This document shows, in pieces, positions 10,855-22,212 of a stretch of 64,000 nt of DNA (position 1 is its first letter; each line of letters starts with the position of its first letter). Below the pieces are notes generated by a model. The model searched no databases. It saw only the letters and a program-made list of their open reading frames with translations, and was not told the origin of the DNA. The translations under genes were made by a program, and so were the position numbers. Source of the stretch: Nageia nagi (lineage: Eukaryota > Pinophyta); the NCBI GenBank assembly GCA_050084985.1, contig JBITNC010000001.1:149978001-150042000 (forward strand). The letters are read 5' to 3'.

Positions 10855-12886
10855 TGTATCTATTATGGATTAGGATGGTGTAATGCTAAGTAACAATAGG
10901 GTTCTTGAATGAGTAGAAGGTGATGGGACAATGCACTCATGGGGTCTTCTTCTCAATCTTCAGGTTATAGGCTATTTCCTATCTATGAAAGAGGTCAAAA
11001 GTTGTAGGAAAGAGATAAAAAAGGGTAAGGGTAGTAAGAAAGAGATAAAAGAGGTTAAGAGTTGCAAGAAAGAGATAAAAACCTAAACTACTAATCAGCT
11101 CAGGCATCACTACATAGGTAGTAATCCATATCCAAGAGTAAGAATAGATCAAATACCTCACTCTTGGGGTCTCACATTTGTAATACACATCCATAGCTTG
11201 AGTAAAGCCTCACACACAACAATAACAAAACTAGGATAATAGCCACAAAATACAGAGGGAAAAACACCATAGCCTCACATTACCACATATGAAAATAGTA
11301 TATCCACTAGGCAACTTTGCTAAAATGTCTAACCTTATAGACTTTAAAAATCCACTATTTATAGTGTTTCCTTTACAAAATGGGTGGTTTTCCACCATTA
11401 ATGACTACAACTACCTATTTGACTAAGAGCAGCATAAACGCAAATATTTACAAGATTTACACAAGATTTTATGACTACATCTAATTAAGAAGTATGGTCT
11501 AGATGTGATGTCATCTCTTGGAATCTATAGATATTCAATCTCATATCTATCCAACATAATTGACCATTTTTGTATCTTGAACATGGTAAATCTAGAAGTT
11601 CCTATATTTATGAGGTATGGTCCATTTCTTTCTTTAGTACAATCAAGTCATCTTTTCAATCAATGACCACCTAACTCTTTGCAACCATTAAATGTTTCTA
11701 TTCTATAGTTCTGATGCTTATCATTTTAAGGGTGAAGGAAAATATACTCATTCAAACCTAAGATTGAACTGTTATTTCCACATGAAAATGAGTTGCATTT
11801 AACATGTGGATAGAGTCTTGGGGGTCATACACCCTTAATTAATTAGCTATAGATGTTCACCTCTACTTACAATCTTTACTTGACCCTAGTAGGTCTTGTT
11901 ACATATCAGTGGGTATTATCAACACTTAATATGCTTTTGGAACTTATCACCCATGGATTTATCCAAAAGAGTATGATTTCATCACTCAAAAATAGTAGGG
12001 TTTATTGAATAAAGAGTTATGCACATCTCTCACCTTGAATAACTTTCAAGAACACCTATTGACTAAGGAAATTGGAGCCTATTACTTTCCATTGAAAAGT
12101 ATGACATCATTACTCAAAATTGGAGGGATATATTGAACATAATGTTATGAATATATCTTATTAATGTTTCTCAAAAACTATGATTTCATCACTCAAAACT
12201 GATGGGGTTTGTTGAACATTGAGTTGTGAATATCTCCCACCAATTTCTCTTCAAAAATATGACATCACCATTGGATTTTCATGAGCCCTACTTAACTTGA
12301 CTCTTATGAAAATGCCTACTACATGAATTAACCAAAATTTAACACTTATATATGAGGCCTAAAATAAATTCTCAAACTATGATAGATCAAGATATATGTA
12401 ATTTTACTCATAATAAGGCCTGAACTAGACTTAACTTAGACTATTGATTATGTACAACAAGGCCCAAAAATAACACCCAAAACATATCAAATAAAAACAT
12501 AAGTAACTTGAATAAAAATAGAGCTCAAACATAACTTAGATGAACAAAAATACTATATATAATAATACCTAGAAATAAGACCCAGACTAGACCTAGACAA
12601 ATCTCGAAAATGATAGCCAATTTTACAAAATGGATATTCTTTAGTACAAGACTTATACATATGTCTCAAACATGACTCATTCAACTATGTACAAACAACA
12701 CCTACCTTATAACAAAATAGTAGCTAACTAAGATCTGATAATATAAACATGAACCAAAAATTACCTTAAATAAGACTAAGTTATAGTTAAGTGCATATAT
12801 ACATAAGACTCTTAAGAAAAGGACAAGGTATATACAACTTACATTTAAGATTGAATCCCTCAAAGTGTAATTATACAAGAATAATA
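10855..12886 (-). repeat. 5' LTR of element A (right, full-length)
   Basis: This copy matches the left LTR over both ends but keeps about 700-800 bp (roughly 11870-12610) that the left copy lacks. It starts at TGTATCTATT next to the primer-binding-site copies and ends AATAATA, where the left copy has AATAACA. On the minus strand the expected TG start has therefore become TA. Transcription would run leftward from here. Confidence 0.8.
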
Positions 12887-12889
12887 GTT

Positions 12890-13350
12890 ACATTAAAGGA
12901 TCATTACAACATTAGACATGGAAGATCCATGATACTTGGTATTGAGCATAGATAAGCTCCAACATCCTATGTTGTACATGGAGGGGCTTTTACATCTCAC
13001 ATTAGATAGGGAGGATACTGGGCACTTAACATTAATCATGGAGGAAATATTACACCCCATTTTGGGTCTATAGAGGCTTAGGCACTCAACATCATACATG
13101 GAGGAGTTATTGCACCTTACATTGGGCTTGGAGAGGATTAGACATCCAACATCAGGTATGGAGGAGTCTTGGCATCCCATGTTTGACCTAGGGAGGTTTG
13201 GATACCTAACGTTAGACATAAGAAAGCATTGGCATCCCACATGGAGCATAGAGGGGCCACACACCTCATTTTGGTCTTGGAGGAAGTTGCAAACCCCATG
13301 TTTGAAACTAAAAGAGATTGGTACCCAATGTTGAGCCTGGGAAAGTCTTG
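12890..13350. repeat. 30-bp minisatellite (about 15 units)
   Basis: Units of 28-32 bp, most of them 30, carry the core GGAGGAG...TTGGCATCCCA..TT. The period of ten codons gives overlapping open frames on both strands. The longest, on the minus strand (12893-13264), has a ten-residue repeat with the pattern NVxC....SM. The near-exact triplet period keeps frames open, so I read these as repeat by-products. Units differ from each other by several substitutions, so the array is old. Confidence 0.88.
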
Positions 13351-14940
13351 GAAATAATCATGCAGCAAAGGATCCATATTTTCCTACTCATGCTTGATCT
13401 TATTTATATTTTTTCATGTACATATTTCAAGAGTCCTCCACATAGTCACTACCATAGCTAGATGAATGCATCAACATTTCTACATACACTCCTATGTTTT
13501 TTTAGTATTATTACATTAGAATATTTTTCAAGCATTTTGGTACTTAATGTGGATTATCAGTAGCATATTAAACCCCAACAACATATTAGAGTTTTTTCAT
13601 GCAACATTGATTCATGAGAAGAAAACTTCCATGTTTCATGTATGATGTTCACTATAGGGGAGATTTATTTAAGTTGCATTCCACTTCAATAGATCATGGT
13701 TAATAAAAGCCAAAGTATTCTTGGAAGATAATATGTTGCAACATTTTACAATTTATTAAAGGAAAGCAATTTGAGAGGGGAGGCTTTGATATATACGCTT
13801 TTTCTCATTGTAATCAATTATGGAATCTCATGGATTACTCTTTTGTAAATATTTATTTATTTAATTATGCTTTAATTGATAGTACTTGGGATAGAAAATA
13901 TAAAGGTTTATTGGAACCCACAATGAGCCCCAAGTGGGATGTCTTCCTCCCAAGAATAGGTTAATGTAATTTAATGTTATTTTATATACTTAGATATCAT
14001 GATAAGGGATTGTTGGAATCTTAAGGGGTTTTTAGTACTTAGATATCACTAGAGAGTGGATAGACACCTATTTACCCCAATTTTGGATTTGGGAGCACTT
14101 GTACACTTATGCTAATATTTTGGAGACTCCTAGACCCCCACATTGGTCCATGATGCCTTCTAAACACCCATGTATGCCTTCTATACCCACATATTCCCCC
14201 TAGACCTATGTTGTGTATGAGGACCCACATTAAGCAAGGGAAGGATTGAGATACCCATGTTGGGCTTGGAATGACCCCTAGGCACCTTCGTTGAGCTTTG
14301 TGGGATTTCTAGGAAGCTAACATTGGAATAGGAAGGCTAGGTGATGACTTTGAGATGAGATCCACATCCATTGTGAGCTATATTAGGCTTTGGAGCAACA
14401 TTTCTAGATATACATGATCATTATTATCTATCATATTATGTAATAGACACAAGACTTAGCATAACATCAAGCAATTTCCCTCGGTACAACATCTAGGAGG
14501 GTTATCAAGATTATAAATCTTGTTAATATATGGATAAGGTGTTAAATTTTAGTCCATTTAATGGTATTACAAGGTCAAACTTCTACCTTCTATGGTTTCC
14601 ATATGTGGGAGTTCTGTGACAAAGCATCTAAGCTTGAAGGAGTGAGGTTGTCCCATCCATTTTTTCATGGTACTAGCATTGATCACATTTGTAGAGGTAT
14701 TGTGCCCTAGTTGGATCCTAGGATACCAACATTGAACCATGTGGACCATGTATTATATCATTTATCATTGTATATTATTAATATATTCATTGCACATTTG
14801 GATCTCAATATTGTCTTGTGTATTCTTCCATATTACAACATTGAGGTGTGATTATGCATTTATGCTTATGTGAGCCATATGTTGGCATTATTATGTTGTT
14901 TAATATTGAATTGAATTCCTTAGGATATATGTGGGTATTT
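13351..14940. other. Spacer with degenerate remnants of the 30-bp repeat
   Basis: Between about 14070 and 14350 the same vocabulary recurs in worn form (TTGGAGACTCCTAGACCCCC, AGATACCCATGTTGGGCTTGG), spaced near 30 bp. The rest (13351-14060 and 14350-14940) has no domain or repeat I can name. Confidence 0.5.
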
Positions 14941-16790
14941 ATTTATTTGATTTTGCTCATTTGCACTTGAGGTTGTTTTGGGAATCTTACAATCGATAAC
15001 ATGGTGAGATGTGCTCCTTTATATAGAAGGGTTTTTGAAGCACTATACAAGTTATATTTTTCAAAGATATAATCATCATATGTATTATGAGCATCATCTA
15101 TATAGAATATGAAATCAATTAAATCATTCAATGCACTTTGTTCTTGATAAATATTAATATCCTCTATTTCTTCATTATAATCACCATCACTATCTAGATC
15201 AATGACTACATGAATAGGAACTGTTAGATTTGGGTTTTTAAGAAATGCAAATAATCCTTAGCCCTTAATACTTCATGTAGTCACTTACTCTATCTCTAAT
15301 TTATATTTTTTCTATGCATAATTGGTGGATGTTCAATTGATATTGAGTAGTAGGCATGACTATTTGGTACAAGCTTATGTTCCTGTCAATTAATTAGTTA
15401 TTACAAATCATTCACAAGTATATCATAATATAAAAGTGAATAGTAATATTATTTTTTCACAAGTGTAATATCACATTTTTCAATGTGTGGTTTCAAGTTT
15501 ATCATAATATTGCTTATTATTAGGTGAACAAATGCATCACAATTTTCAAGGTATAACAAATTCTTGCTAAGGAAAAATAGCCACATATCCATTACATCAT
15601 TATTTACAATATCCAACAAGTAACTACAAATAACTTTAACAATAACAACACTTTTAATAGTTTTGTAGATATAAAATAACATGTTTTAACAAGTCACTAG
15701 AGTAACATAGAGCATCATAACTTCCTACTACAATGTTATTCAATTATTACTAGAACTAGCTCCTTTATCTTGATGCTTTGGTACTAGTTTAATTATTACA
15801 TTTGGATCTCTTGACTCCAAACATTTCTTACATGGAGTAATAAGTCTTTTAAAATTTTACTAAACTAATAGCTCATGTCCAGGTTTAATATTTATAATAG
15901 GAATAACATGTACATAAAATATTTTTCTTTTTCATGTGGAAATTTATGAAATTCATAATTTGCTACAAATTTGTTATCTTTGGAACTATTTATATATCTT
16001 CTAATATTTCCATGTAGCCTGGGTTGACCATCAATATAAATATGATCATTACCTTCAATTGTTAATTTCTACACATACCATATGTAGACATACTAAACAA
16101 AGAAGAAGTCAATATTATCCATTCCTAATGAGTGTAAGTTGGCCTAAAAAATGGCATCAATGGTGGAATTATCATATCTAATGAACTTTCACTAGTGACA
16201 ATATGTGCAAACCCATACCACCATCCCATAAAATTTTATAAGGTTTAATTAGGTATGATTTACCATAATAAATGAATGGCTTATACATTCTTGGAAAAAG
16301 ATATTATTCAGGCCATGCATTATATGTTAAACATTCGTATGTAGGCCTATATAATTTTAATTTATTGGTTGATAAAATAAAATCATCAGTACCCTCAAAT
16401 GGTAGCTGAACTAGCTCCTGATTTGCATGAGTATGTGTAAACAATCTTTGAAGTTATATTTTTTATTCAACATTCTCTTTTATAATATTTAGAAAACATA
16501 ATAGGTTAAACTGGACCATAGGGATTTTGCATATTGTAGGAGGTATTTCACCCTCTATCTTTGGTAGGCCATCAACATCATAATAATTTATTTCTATAAA
16601 TTTCTTTTGTTACCATTCTCTACCCTTACAACTTGAACACTCACATAAAATAGATTCCCTAAAATAAAGAGTGATAGCATCATTCCATCCTATTATCTCA
16701 TGATCAATCATTGGTTCATATCCTACTAGAAAAATCTTTATGCTACATTATCTCTTGCCCTTGTTGACTTAATATTGCTTAAAAAGAATT
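14940..16790 (-). pseudogene. SET-domain-like protein, decayed
   Basis: From about 16760 down to 16190 the minus strand is one reading frame broken only by TAA codons before a TAG. It encodes YEPMIDHEIIGWNDAITLYF, a Cys cluster CECSSCKG, VDGLPKIEGEIPPTICKIPM, LPFEGTDDFILSTNKLKLY and ILWDGGMGLHIL. After frameshifts, 16060-15840 reads IYIDGQPRLHGNIRRYINSS, KFVANYEFHKFP and ININPGHELLV. GMGL, then IDG..LHGNI.RYINSS, then PG.ELLV are the ordered landmarks of a SET domain (GxGL, GN.xRFINH, GEEL..DYG). SET domains usually methylate protein lysines. The tail near 15830-15740 has LITPCKKCLESRDPN. Below 15690 the frame is lost, although short open stretches continue to 14943. The domain call rests on pattern memory. 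Confidence 0.5.
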
Positions 16791-17053
16791 ATCGATGTTG
16801 GGCCTACTTATTAAAATATCAATACAAATAAGAAATATTTATGGTATTTGATGCTAATTTGAAAAACTAAATAAAAATTTTATGCTAATTACCTCAACAT
16901 ATTCATCATCTTCAAATTATAAATATGGATCATCATTTTTTTATTAGGAATGGAGTTTTCTTCCTAAAATATTAGTTGTAATAGAAACTAGTTAAATATT
17001 GCATATTGTTGAAATGAGATCTTACATTTCTAATAAAAGTTTTATGTACATTA

Positions 17054-17209
17054 ATTATATGCATATTCAACATCCTCACCCATTATCCTATCATAAGGAA
17101 TCAATGGTGGTATAATCTCATCCTCATTGATTGACACATCCATACTCCTAACATGATAAAATGGTGATAGTTCCTCATCATCAGATGATACATCACTCTT
17201 TCTATGGCT
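17054..17209 (-). pseudogene. Acidic N-terminal exon-like frame, probably of the SET-like gene
   Basis: A 52-codon minus-strand frame reads SHRKSDVSSDDEELSPFYHV, then RSMDVSINEDEIIPPLIPYD and RIMGEDVEYAYN. It is acidic and codon-like, unlike its flanks. A second small piece near 16940-16885 reads NDDPYL, stop, FEDDEYVE and is followed by GTAATT, a plausible intron donor. Spacing and strand suggest these are 5' exons of the SET-like pseudogene. The TTTAGGG tract begins about 80 bp upstream. No family recognised for this exon. Confidence 0.4.
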
Positions 17210-17289
17210 TTACATAATGATAAAAACTAATGATGATATTGATATAGTGAATTCACTTTCCTACTTTATAATTAAATCAATTTAGAAAT

Positions 17290-18455
17290 AATATTTAGTA
17301 CATTTTAGGGTTTAAAAATGTTGAGTTATTATTAAAAATATTCAAATAAAAATAAAAATGATAACTTAGGGGATTAAGGTTTTAGGGTTTATGGTATAAG
17401 GTTTTAAGAGTATAGGATATTAGGGTTTAAGGTTTAAGGGATTAGGATTTATCATCTTAAGTATTTTAGGGTTTAGCAACCTAAGGGTTTTAGGATTTAG
17501 GATTTTAAGGTTTAGGGGCTTAAGGGTTTTAGGGTTTATAGACTTAAGGGTTTTAGGGTTTAGAGTTTTAAGGTTTATGGTTTATGGGCTTAAGGATTTT
17601 AGAGTTTAGGGGCTAATGTTTAGGTTTTAGGGTATAATATAAGGGGTTTAATGTTTAAGGTTAAAGGTTTAGGATTTTCAAGTTAGGGTTTACAATTTAG
17701 GATCTAGGGTATAAGGTTTAAGGTCTAATATTTAGGATTTAGGGTATAAGGTTTAAGATTTAATATTTAGGATTTAGTTTATAATGTTTAGGGTTTAGAG
17801 TTTAGGATATAAGGTATAATATTTAGAATTTAATGTTTAAGTTTAAAGGTTTTGGGTTTTTGGATTAGGGTTTACAATTTAAGATTTAGGATTTAGGATA
17901 CAAGGTTTAGGATTTTAAGGTTTAGGATTTAGGGTATAATATTTAGGATTTAATATTTCATATTAAAGGTTTAGAGTTTTGGGGTTAAGGTTTATGATTT
18001 AGGGTTTAATGTTTAAGATTTAATATTCAAAATTTAGGATTTAAGCTTTAATATTAAAGGTATAGGGTTTTGGGGTTAGAGCTTATGATTTAGGATTTAG
18101 GATTAAGGGTTTAGGTTTAGGATTTATGGTATAGGGTTTAGGTTTTAGCATATAAGGTATAATGTTAAGGGTATAATGTTTCTTACTTAATATTTAGGGT
18201 TAAAGTTTTATATTTTTGGAGTTAGGGTTTATGATTTAAGATTTAAGGTTTATAGTATAGGGTTTAGGGTATAAGTTTTAGAGTTTAATGTTTAGGGTTA
18301 AAGGTTTAGGGTTTAGGGTATAAGGTTTAAGATTTAGGGCATAGGATTTAGGGTTTACAATTTGGGATTCAAGGTTTAGGGTTTAGGGTTCAAGATATAA
18401 GTTTAAGGATTGGGTTTTAAGGATTAGGGTATAAGGTTTAGGGTTTAGGATTAAA
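17290..18455 (+). repeat. Degenerate telomere-like TTTAGGG tract 1
   Basis: Over 1.1 kb the sequence is built from TTTAGGG and one-step variants (TTTAAGG, TTTAGGA, TATAAGG, TTTTAGGG). True tandem runs rarely exceed two or three units. The G-rich strand is the plus strand. Read from the SET-like pseudogene on the minus strand, this is a CCCTAAA tract immediately upstream of its first exon. Confidence 0.92.
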
Positions 18456-18458
18456 GAT

Positions 18459-19501
18459 GAGTAAGTTCAAGAAGATGGGTCCATTTGAAGTGGACATTTT
18501 ATACTTCGAAAAAAAGTTGGCCTAAAATGAAATTTTGCTACATAAAACATTTTTGGCTTAGGTCCTTGAACCAAAAATGAAATTTCAATTTTTAAAGGCA
18601 AATGAAATTTCATTTCATTTTAAGATTAAAAAATAATAAAATTTTGTTATTTGAATTTAAGTGCAACTTTAGGCTTAGGAAAGGCTCGATGGGCCAAGTC
18701 TTAGCCTTGGACCTGCAACTTCTTATTCATGGCAATGGGAGTGACAAATCATAACTTCTAATGGATGTTTGATCAAGTTTTCTAAGGATTTTTTCATCAA
18801 ATTAAAATCCATTTAATATCAAAGAGTTTAGATTATAAATATATATTATTTTTTTTACAATTTGATTATATTTTTTATTTTTAAATTAATTTTCAATAAA
18901 ATCGGTCCTTAAACTTGAAAAATTAGGTTCTATTACTTTTTTAATAATTTATTTTTTAGAGGAATTAAGAAAAAACATTATATGTGCACAATCTATAGAT
19001 AATTCTCTATTAAATAAAAATAAATAAAAAGGGATACATTTAGGTCAAATTATGCATGTCATAGATTGGTACTTTTCAAAATAATAATTAGGGTCAATTA
19101 AAAATTAATAATAAAAAAATTCATGAAAAATTATGAAAAAATATCCTACATAATCTTTAGTGTGTAAGGTATCTTTTCCCAAAAGTATTTTAAAAAATAT
19201 TATATTTTAGGTCAAAATATGCTTGTCATAGAAGAGCATGGTATGTTCATAAAATAGTACATTTTAAATAGTGAATTTTAGAAGTGCCTATCATAAATAA
19301 ATTTCTATCAATTAGGTGTTAGAATAAATAACATATTTGAAATCTACACTCCAAGAACTACATTTTTATTCTATTGATATTTTTCAAGATTTCATCTCTA
19401 AGGGCTTCACAAGTTGAGATCAATTATGATCAAACCTAAAAATCAAGGAAAACATGTCCACTTTTAGCCATTTTATAGACCCATCTTCTTGCACTTACCT
19501 C
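18459..19501. mobile_element. Non-autonomous terminal-inverted-repeat DNA element, 1.04 kb
   Basis: The left end reads GAGTAAGTTCAAGAAGATGG. The reverse complement of the right end reads GAGGTAAGTGCAAGAAGATG. The match continues with small gaps through GTGGACAT, about 40-50 bp in all. The trinucleotide GAT flanks both ends (18456-18458 and 19502-19504) and is a candidate target duplication. The TTTAGGG tract resumes directly to the right, so the element inserted into the tract. The interior is AT-rich with no transposase. A 3-bp duplication would fit the CACTA or PIF/Harbinger superfamilies, but the termini are not CACTA, so I leave the superfamily open. Confidence 0.7.
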
Positions 19502-19504
19502 GAT

Positions 19505-19625
19505 ATAGGTTAATGATTAGGATTTAGGTTTAGGATATAATGTACAATGTTTAATGTTTAGCATTAAAGGTTTATGATTTAGGGTTAAGATTTAGGATTT
19601 AGGGTATACAGTGTAGGGTTTGATT
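19505..19625 (+). repeat. Right-hand remainder of TTTAGGG tract 1
   Basis: About 120 bp of TTTAGG-type variants (TTAGGATTTAGG, TTTAGGGTTAAG) continue the tract after the inserted element. Confidence 0.85.
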
Positions 19626-20063
19626 TTCTAGCAAGTTACATAACATTATATTAGAATTTGTCATTAAAACTCTTCCTCCACTATCAACAATCTAACCCTT
19701 ATATCATTAATGCAAGCTCTAGGATCAATATGACAAATAAAAGGCTTTCTAGGGCTAAGTATTGGCTTGGTAAAAACATGTGTCCTCCAAGTGCAATGGG
19801 GAACATGGAATATCATTAGGTGAGTAGATCATGGCTTACTAAGAGTATAAACCCTCTTAACATAGCCAATGGACCAACTATTCCATTGGTGTCACCCAAA
19901 ATAACTCTTATCTTATTTTTTTATAGTTGTTCAATAGAAAGTAATGACTCCTATCCTAAGGGAAGACTACCATAGTGATCAAATCCAAGTGTAGCTTGCT
20001 CTATGGCTCAATAATTATGGTGGTAAAAACTCAAGAAAATTAGAATCAATGGTTAGTTATCAT
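19626..20063. other. Unassigned spacer before element D
   Basis: No domain or repeat is recognisable. The last five bases (ATCAT, 20059-20063) are the left target duplication of element D. Confidence 0.5.
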
Positions 20064-22188
20064 TGTAGATGCTTAAAATTTTTACCTTGCACTACATTCA
20101 AAAAAACATAGTCATATTTGGATATTTAGCATTGTCAAGCATATTTTGACAATTTTGGTCATATTTAATGATGTCGAAAATCACATGCTTATCATAGTCA
20201 CTTTTGCACTTAATATTAGTCATATTAGATGCTTATCAAATCATAATCATATATTTAGAAAATATATTATATTGAGTCCTATCTAATAGATTTTTTATCA
20301 TAATTACACACTTGAAAAATATGTTATACTTAGCCATGTCTAATGTATTTTTGATCACACAAATATTTGGAAGATATGCTATACTTAGTCATGTCTAATG
20401 TATTTTTGATCATACATACATTTGGGAAATATATTACACTTAGTCATGTCTAATGTGTTTCAATCATATATTTGAAAAATGTATTAGACTAAGTCATGTT
20501 TAATAAATTTTCAATCATATTAATTTGAAAAATATATTAGATTGATTCCTATGTAATATGTTTTTGATCATATTTACTTATTTAGAAAATGTATTAGATT
20601 GGATCCTATTTAATAAATTTTTGATCATACATACATTTGGAAAATACATTATACTTAGTCATGTTTAATGTATTTTGATCATATATTTGGAAAACATATT
20701 AGACAAAGTCCTATTTAATACATTTTCAATCATATTTATTTGGAAAATATATTAGATTGATTCCTATATAATATGTTTTCGATCATATTTACTTTTTTGG
20801 AAAATATATTAGACTAAGTCCTATTTAATACATTTTTGATCATATTTATTTGGAAAATATATTATACTTAAGTCAAGTCTAATTTGTTTTCAATCATTAT
20901 TATTTACTTAGAAAATACAATTAAACTTAGCCATGTTTTTTTGTATTTTTGATTACAATCATACACTTAAAATTTGCAATTTAATTTAGTCATGTTTATT
21001 ACAATTTAATCATAATTATTTGAAAATAATAATTTAACTTAGTCATGTTTAATTATGTTTTTTATCATGTTCATTTATGGAGAAAGTTACAATTAAACTT
21101 ATTCATGTTTGTTGTATTTTGAACCATGCTTAATTAATCAAAAATTGCAATTAAATAATATTTGTCATATTATTTGTAATAAGTCAAAATAATTTATTTT
21201 TAAAATGTAATTAGAATTTGTCACTTTGATTTCATTAATCATAATCATGTTTTGTAAAATTCAAATTTTAATTTTGGAGCATTATTAAATATCTTGTTTA
21301 CTAACGTATTTTGTTGACTTTGAGCAAAAAAGTAAGGAAACATATTTTGAGTGGGAAGATCCATTTGAATTCAAATTACAACAACTCTATTTTGAAAAAT
21401 TATTCTTTAATAAAAGGCTCCCCTCCACTTACAACAATAAAAAACAAACAAACAAAGGATAAATTAATCAATTTGGGGGAACAACATTTTGGAAAGCAAG
21501 TTTTCATGAGTCCTTGAGAACTTGTTCTTTAAAAATCAAGCATCAATAATCATGAATTTATCAAATCAGATCATCAACAATAGTCAATCAAGCATTTGGG
21601 AGATAGATCTTGGAGTATCTTGAAGTCTTAGAGCTTGCATTGTTACTACCATTAGACCTTAAGCATACCCATTGAATCTTCTCTCACCCCTATCATGTTT
21701 GGTTTGTATAGTAGTCTTCTTTTGTCATTTCATCACAATCCTAACTTTCATTTTATTTTATGTTTGGAGGTTGCAAAACATTGGGGGTTCCTATGTTTTT
21801 ATAGCCATAAAATGAAGAGGGTCACTACATTTCTAGAAACATTATCACATTTTACACCAAACATGCGAGGTCAATGCTTTTCATAACAAATTCTAGTTTT
21901 GGAGGATTTCAAGGTCAATTCGAGATCCAATAAGCAACATCAACCATCATTAATCATCAGCCATCATGATCAAGTAAATAATAGTATTTTTAACACCACC
22001 TTTATTTATTCTTATGATCTTGTATTTGAGCTTGTGTCCATTTCAAAAGGATGGCTTGATCAAGCCTCCTTACTATTTTAGCCAATTTTTATTTAAGTCT
22101 TATGTGTATAGGACATAGTCTAGCTTGCACATCACTATTTGTTTTAGATTTAAACATCCTCAAAAAGGAGAGTTTTTATTTGCAAAAA
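20064..22188 (+). repeat. 5' LTR of element D
   Basis: It begins TGTAGATGCTTAAAAT and ends GAGTTTTTATTTGCAAAAA. The right copy ends CAAACA, so the terminal CA here is mutated. Landmarks shared with the right LTR include ATTTTGAGTGGGAAGATCCA near 21342 and TAGATCTTGGAGTATCTT near 21605. Confidence 0.92.
20225..20930 (+). repeat. Tandem subrepeats of about 60-65 bp in the 5' LTR of D
   Basis: About eleven units follow the consensus TTTGGAAAATATATTAGACT then TAGTCATGTCTAATGTATTT and TTGATCATA. Each contains the inverted pair ATTAGAC and GTCTAAT separated by about eight bases. The other LTR holds the same array, so it existed before this insertion. Confidence 0.88.
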
Positions 22189-22212
22189 TTTTGGCATGCC
22201 TAGTGGGACCTC
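22189..22212 (+). promoter_or_regulatory. Primer-binding site of element D
   Basis: TTTTGGCATGCCTAGTGGG follows the LTR directly. A near-identical sequence (one substitution, TTTGGTATGCCTAGTGGGAC) occurs in the leader of element A. The tRNA is not identified from sequence alone. Confidence 0.75.

Larger units (their letters stand above)
1937..12886 (-). mobile_element. Element A: decayed Ty3/gypsy LTR retrotransposon
   Basis: Two long direct repeats, near 1937-3150 and 10855-12886, flank a minus-strand gypsy coding series. In coding order it reads Gag, aspartic protease, a 24-bp minisatellite, an archaeal-type RNase H, reverse transcriptase with its own RNase H, and integrase with a C-terminal GPY motif. 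All frames are broken by stops and indels. Candidate target duplications are ATTAC on the left and GTTAC on the right, a 4 of 5 match. Known plant Tat-lineage elements carry the second RNase H between RT and integrase. Here it lies before RT, which is odd. The right LTR is about 800 bp longer than the left, pointing to a deletion in the left copy. Lineage within gypsy is uncertain; boundaries are good to a few bases on the right and about ten on the left. Confidence 0.85.

Noticed and set aside
13098-13377. Overlapping genes on both strands
   Set aside because: Both frames arise from one 30-bp minisatellite with a ten-codon period.
17290-18455. A true chromosome end (telomere)
   Set aside because: The tracts are highly degenerate, interrupted by other elements, occur in both orientations and are embedded between retrotransposons. 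They are interstitial telomere-like repeats.
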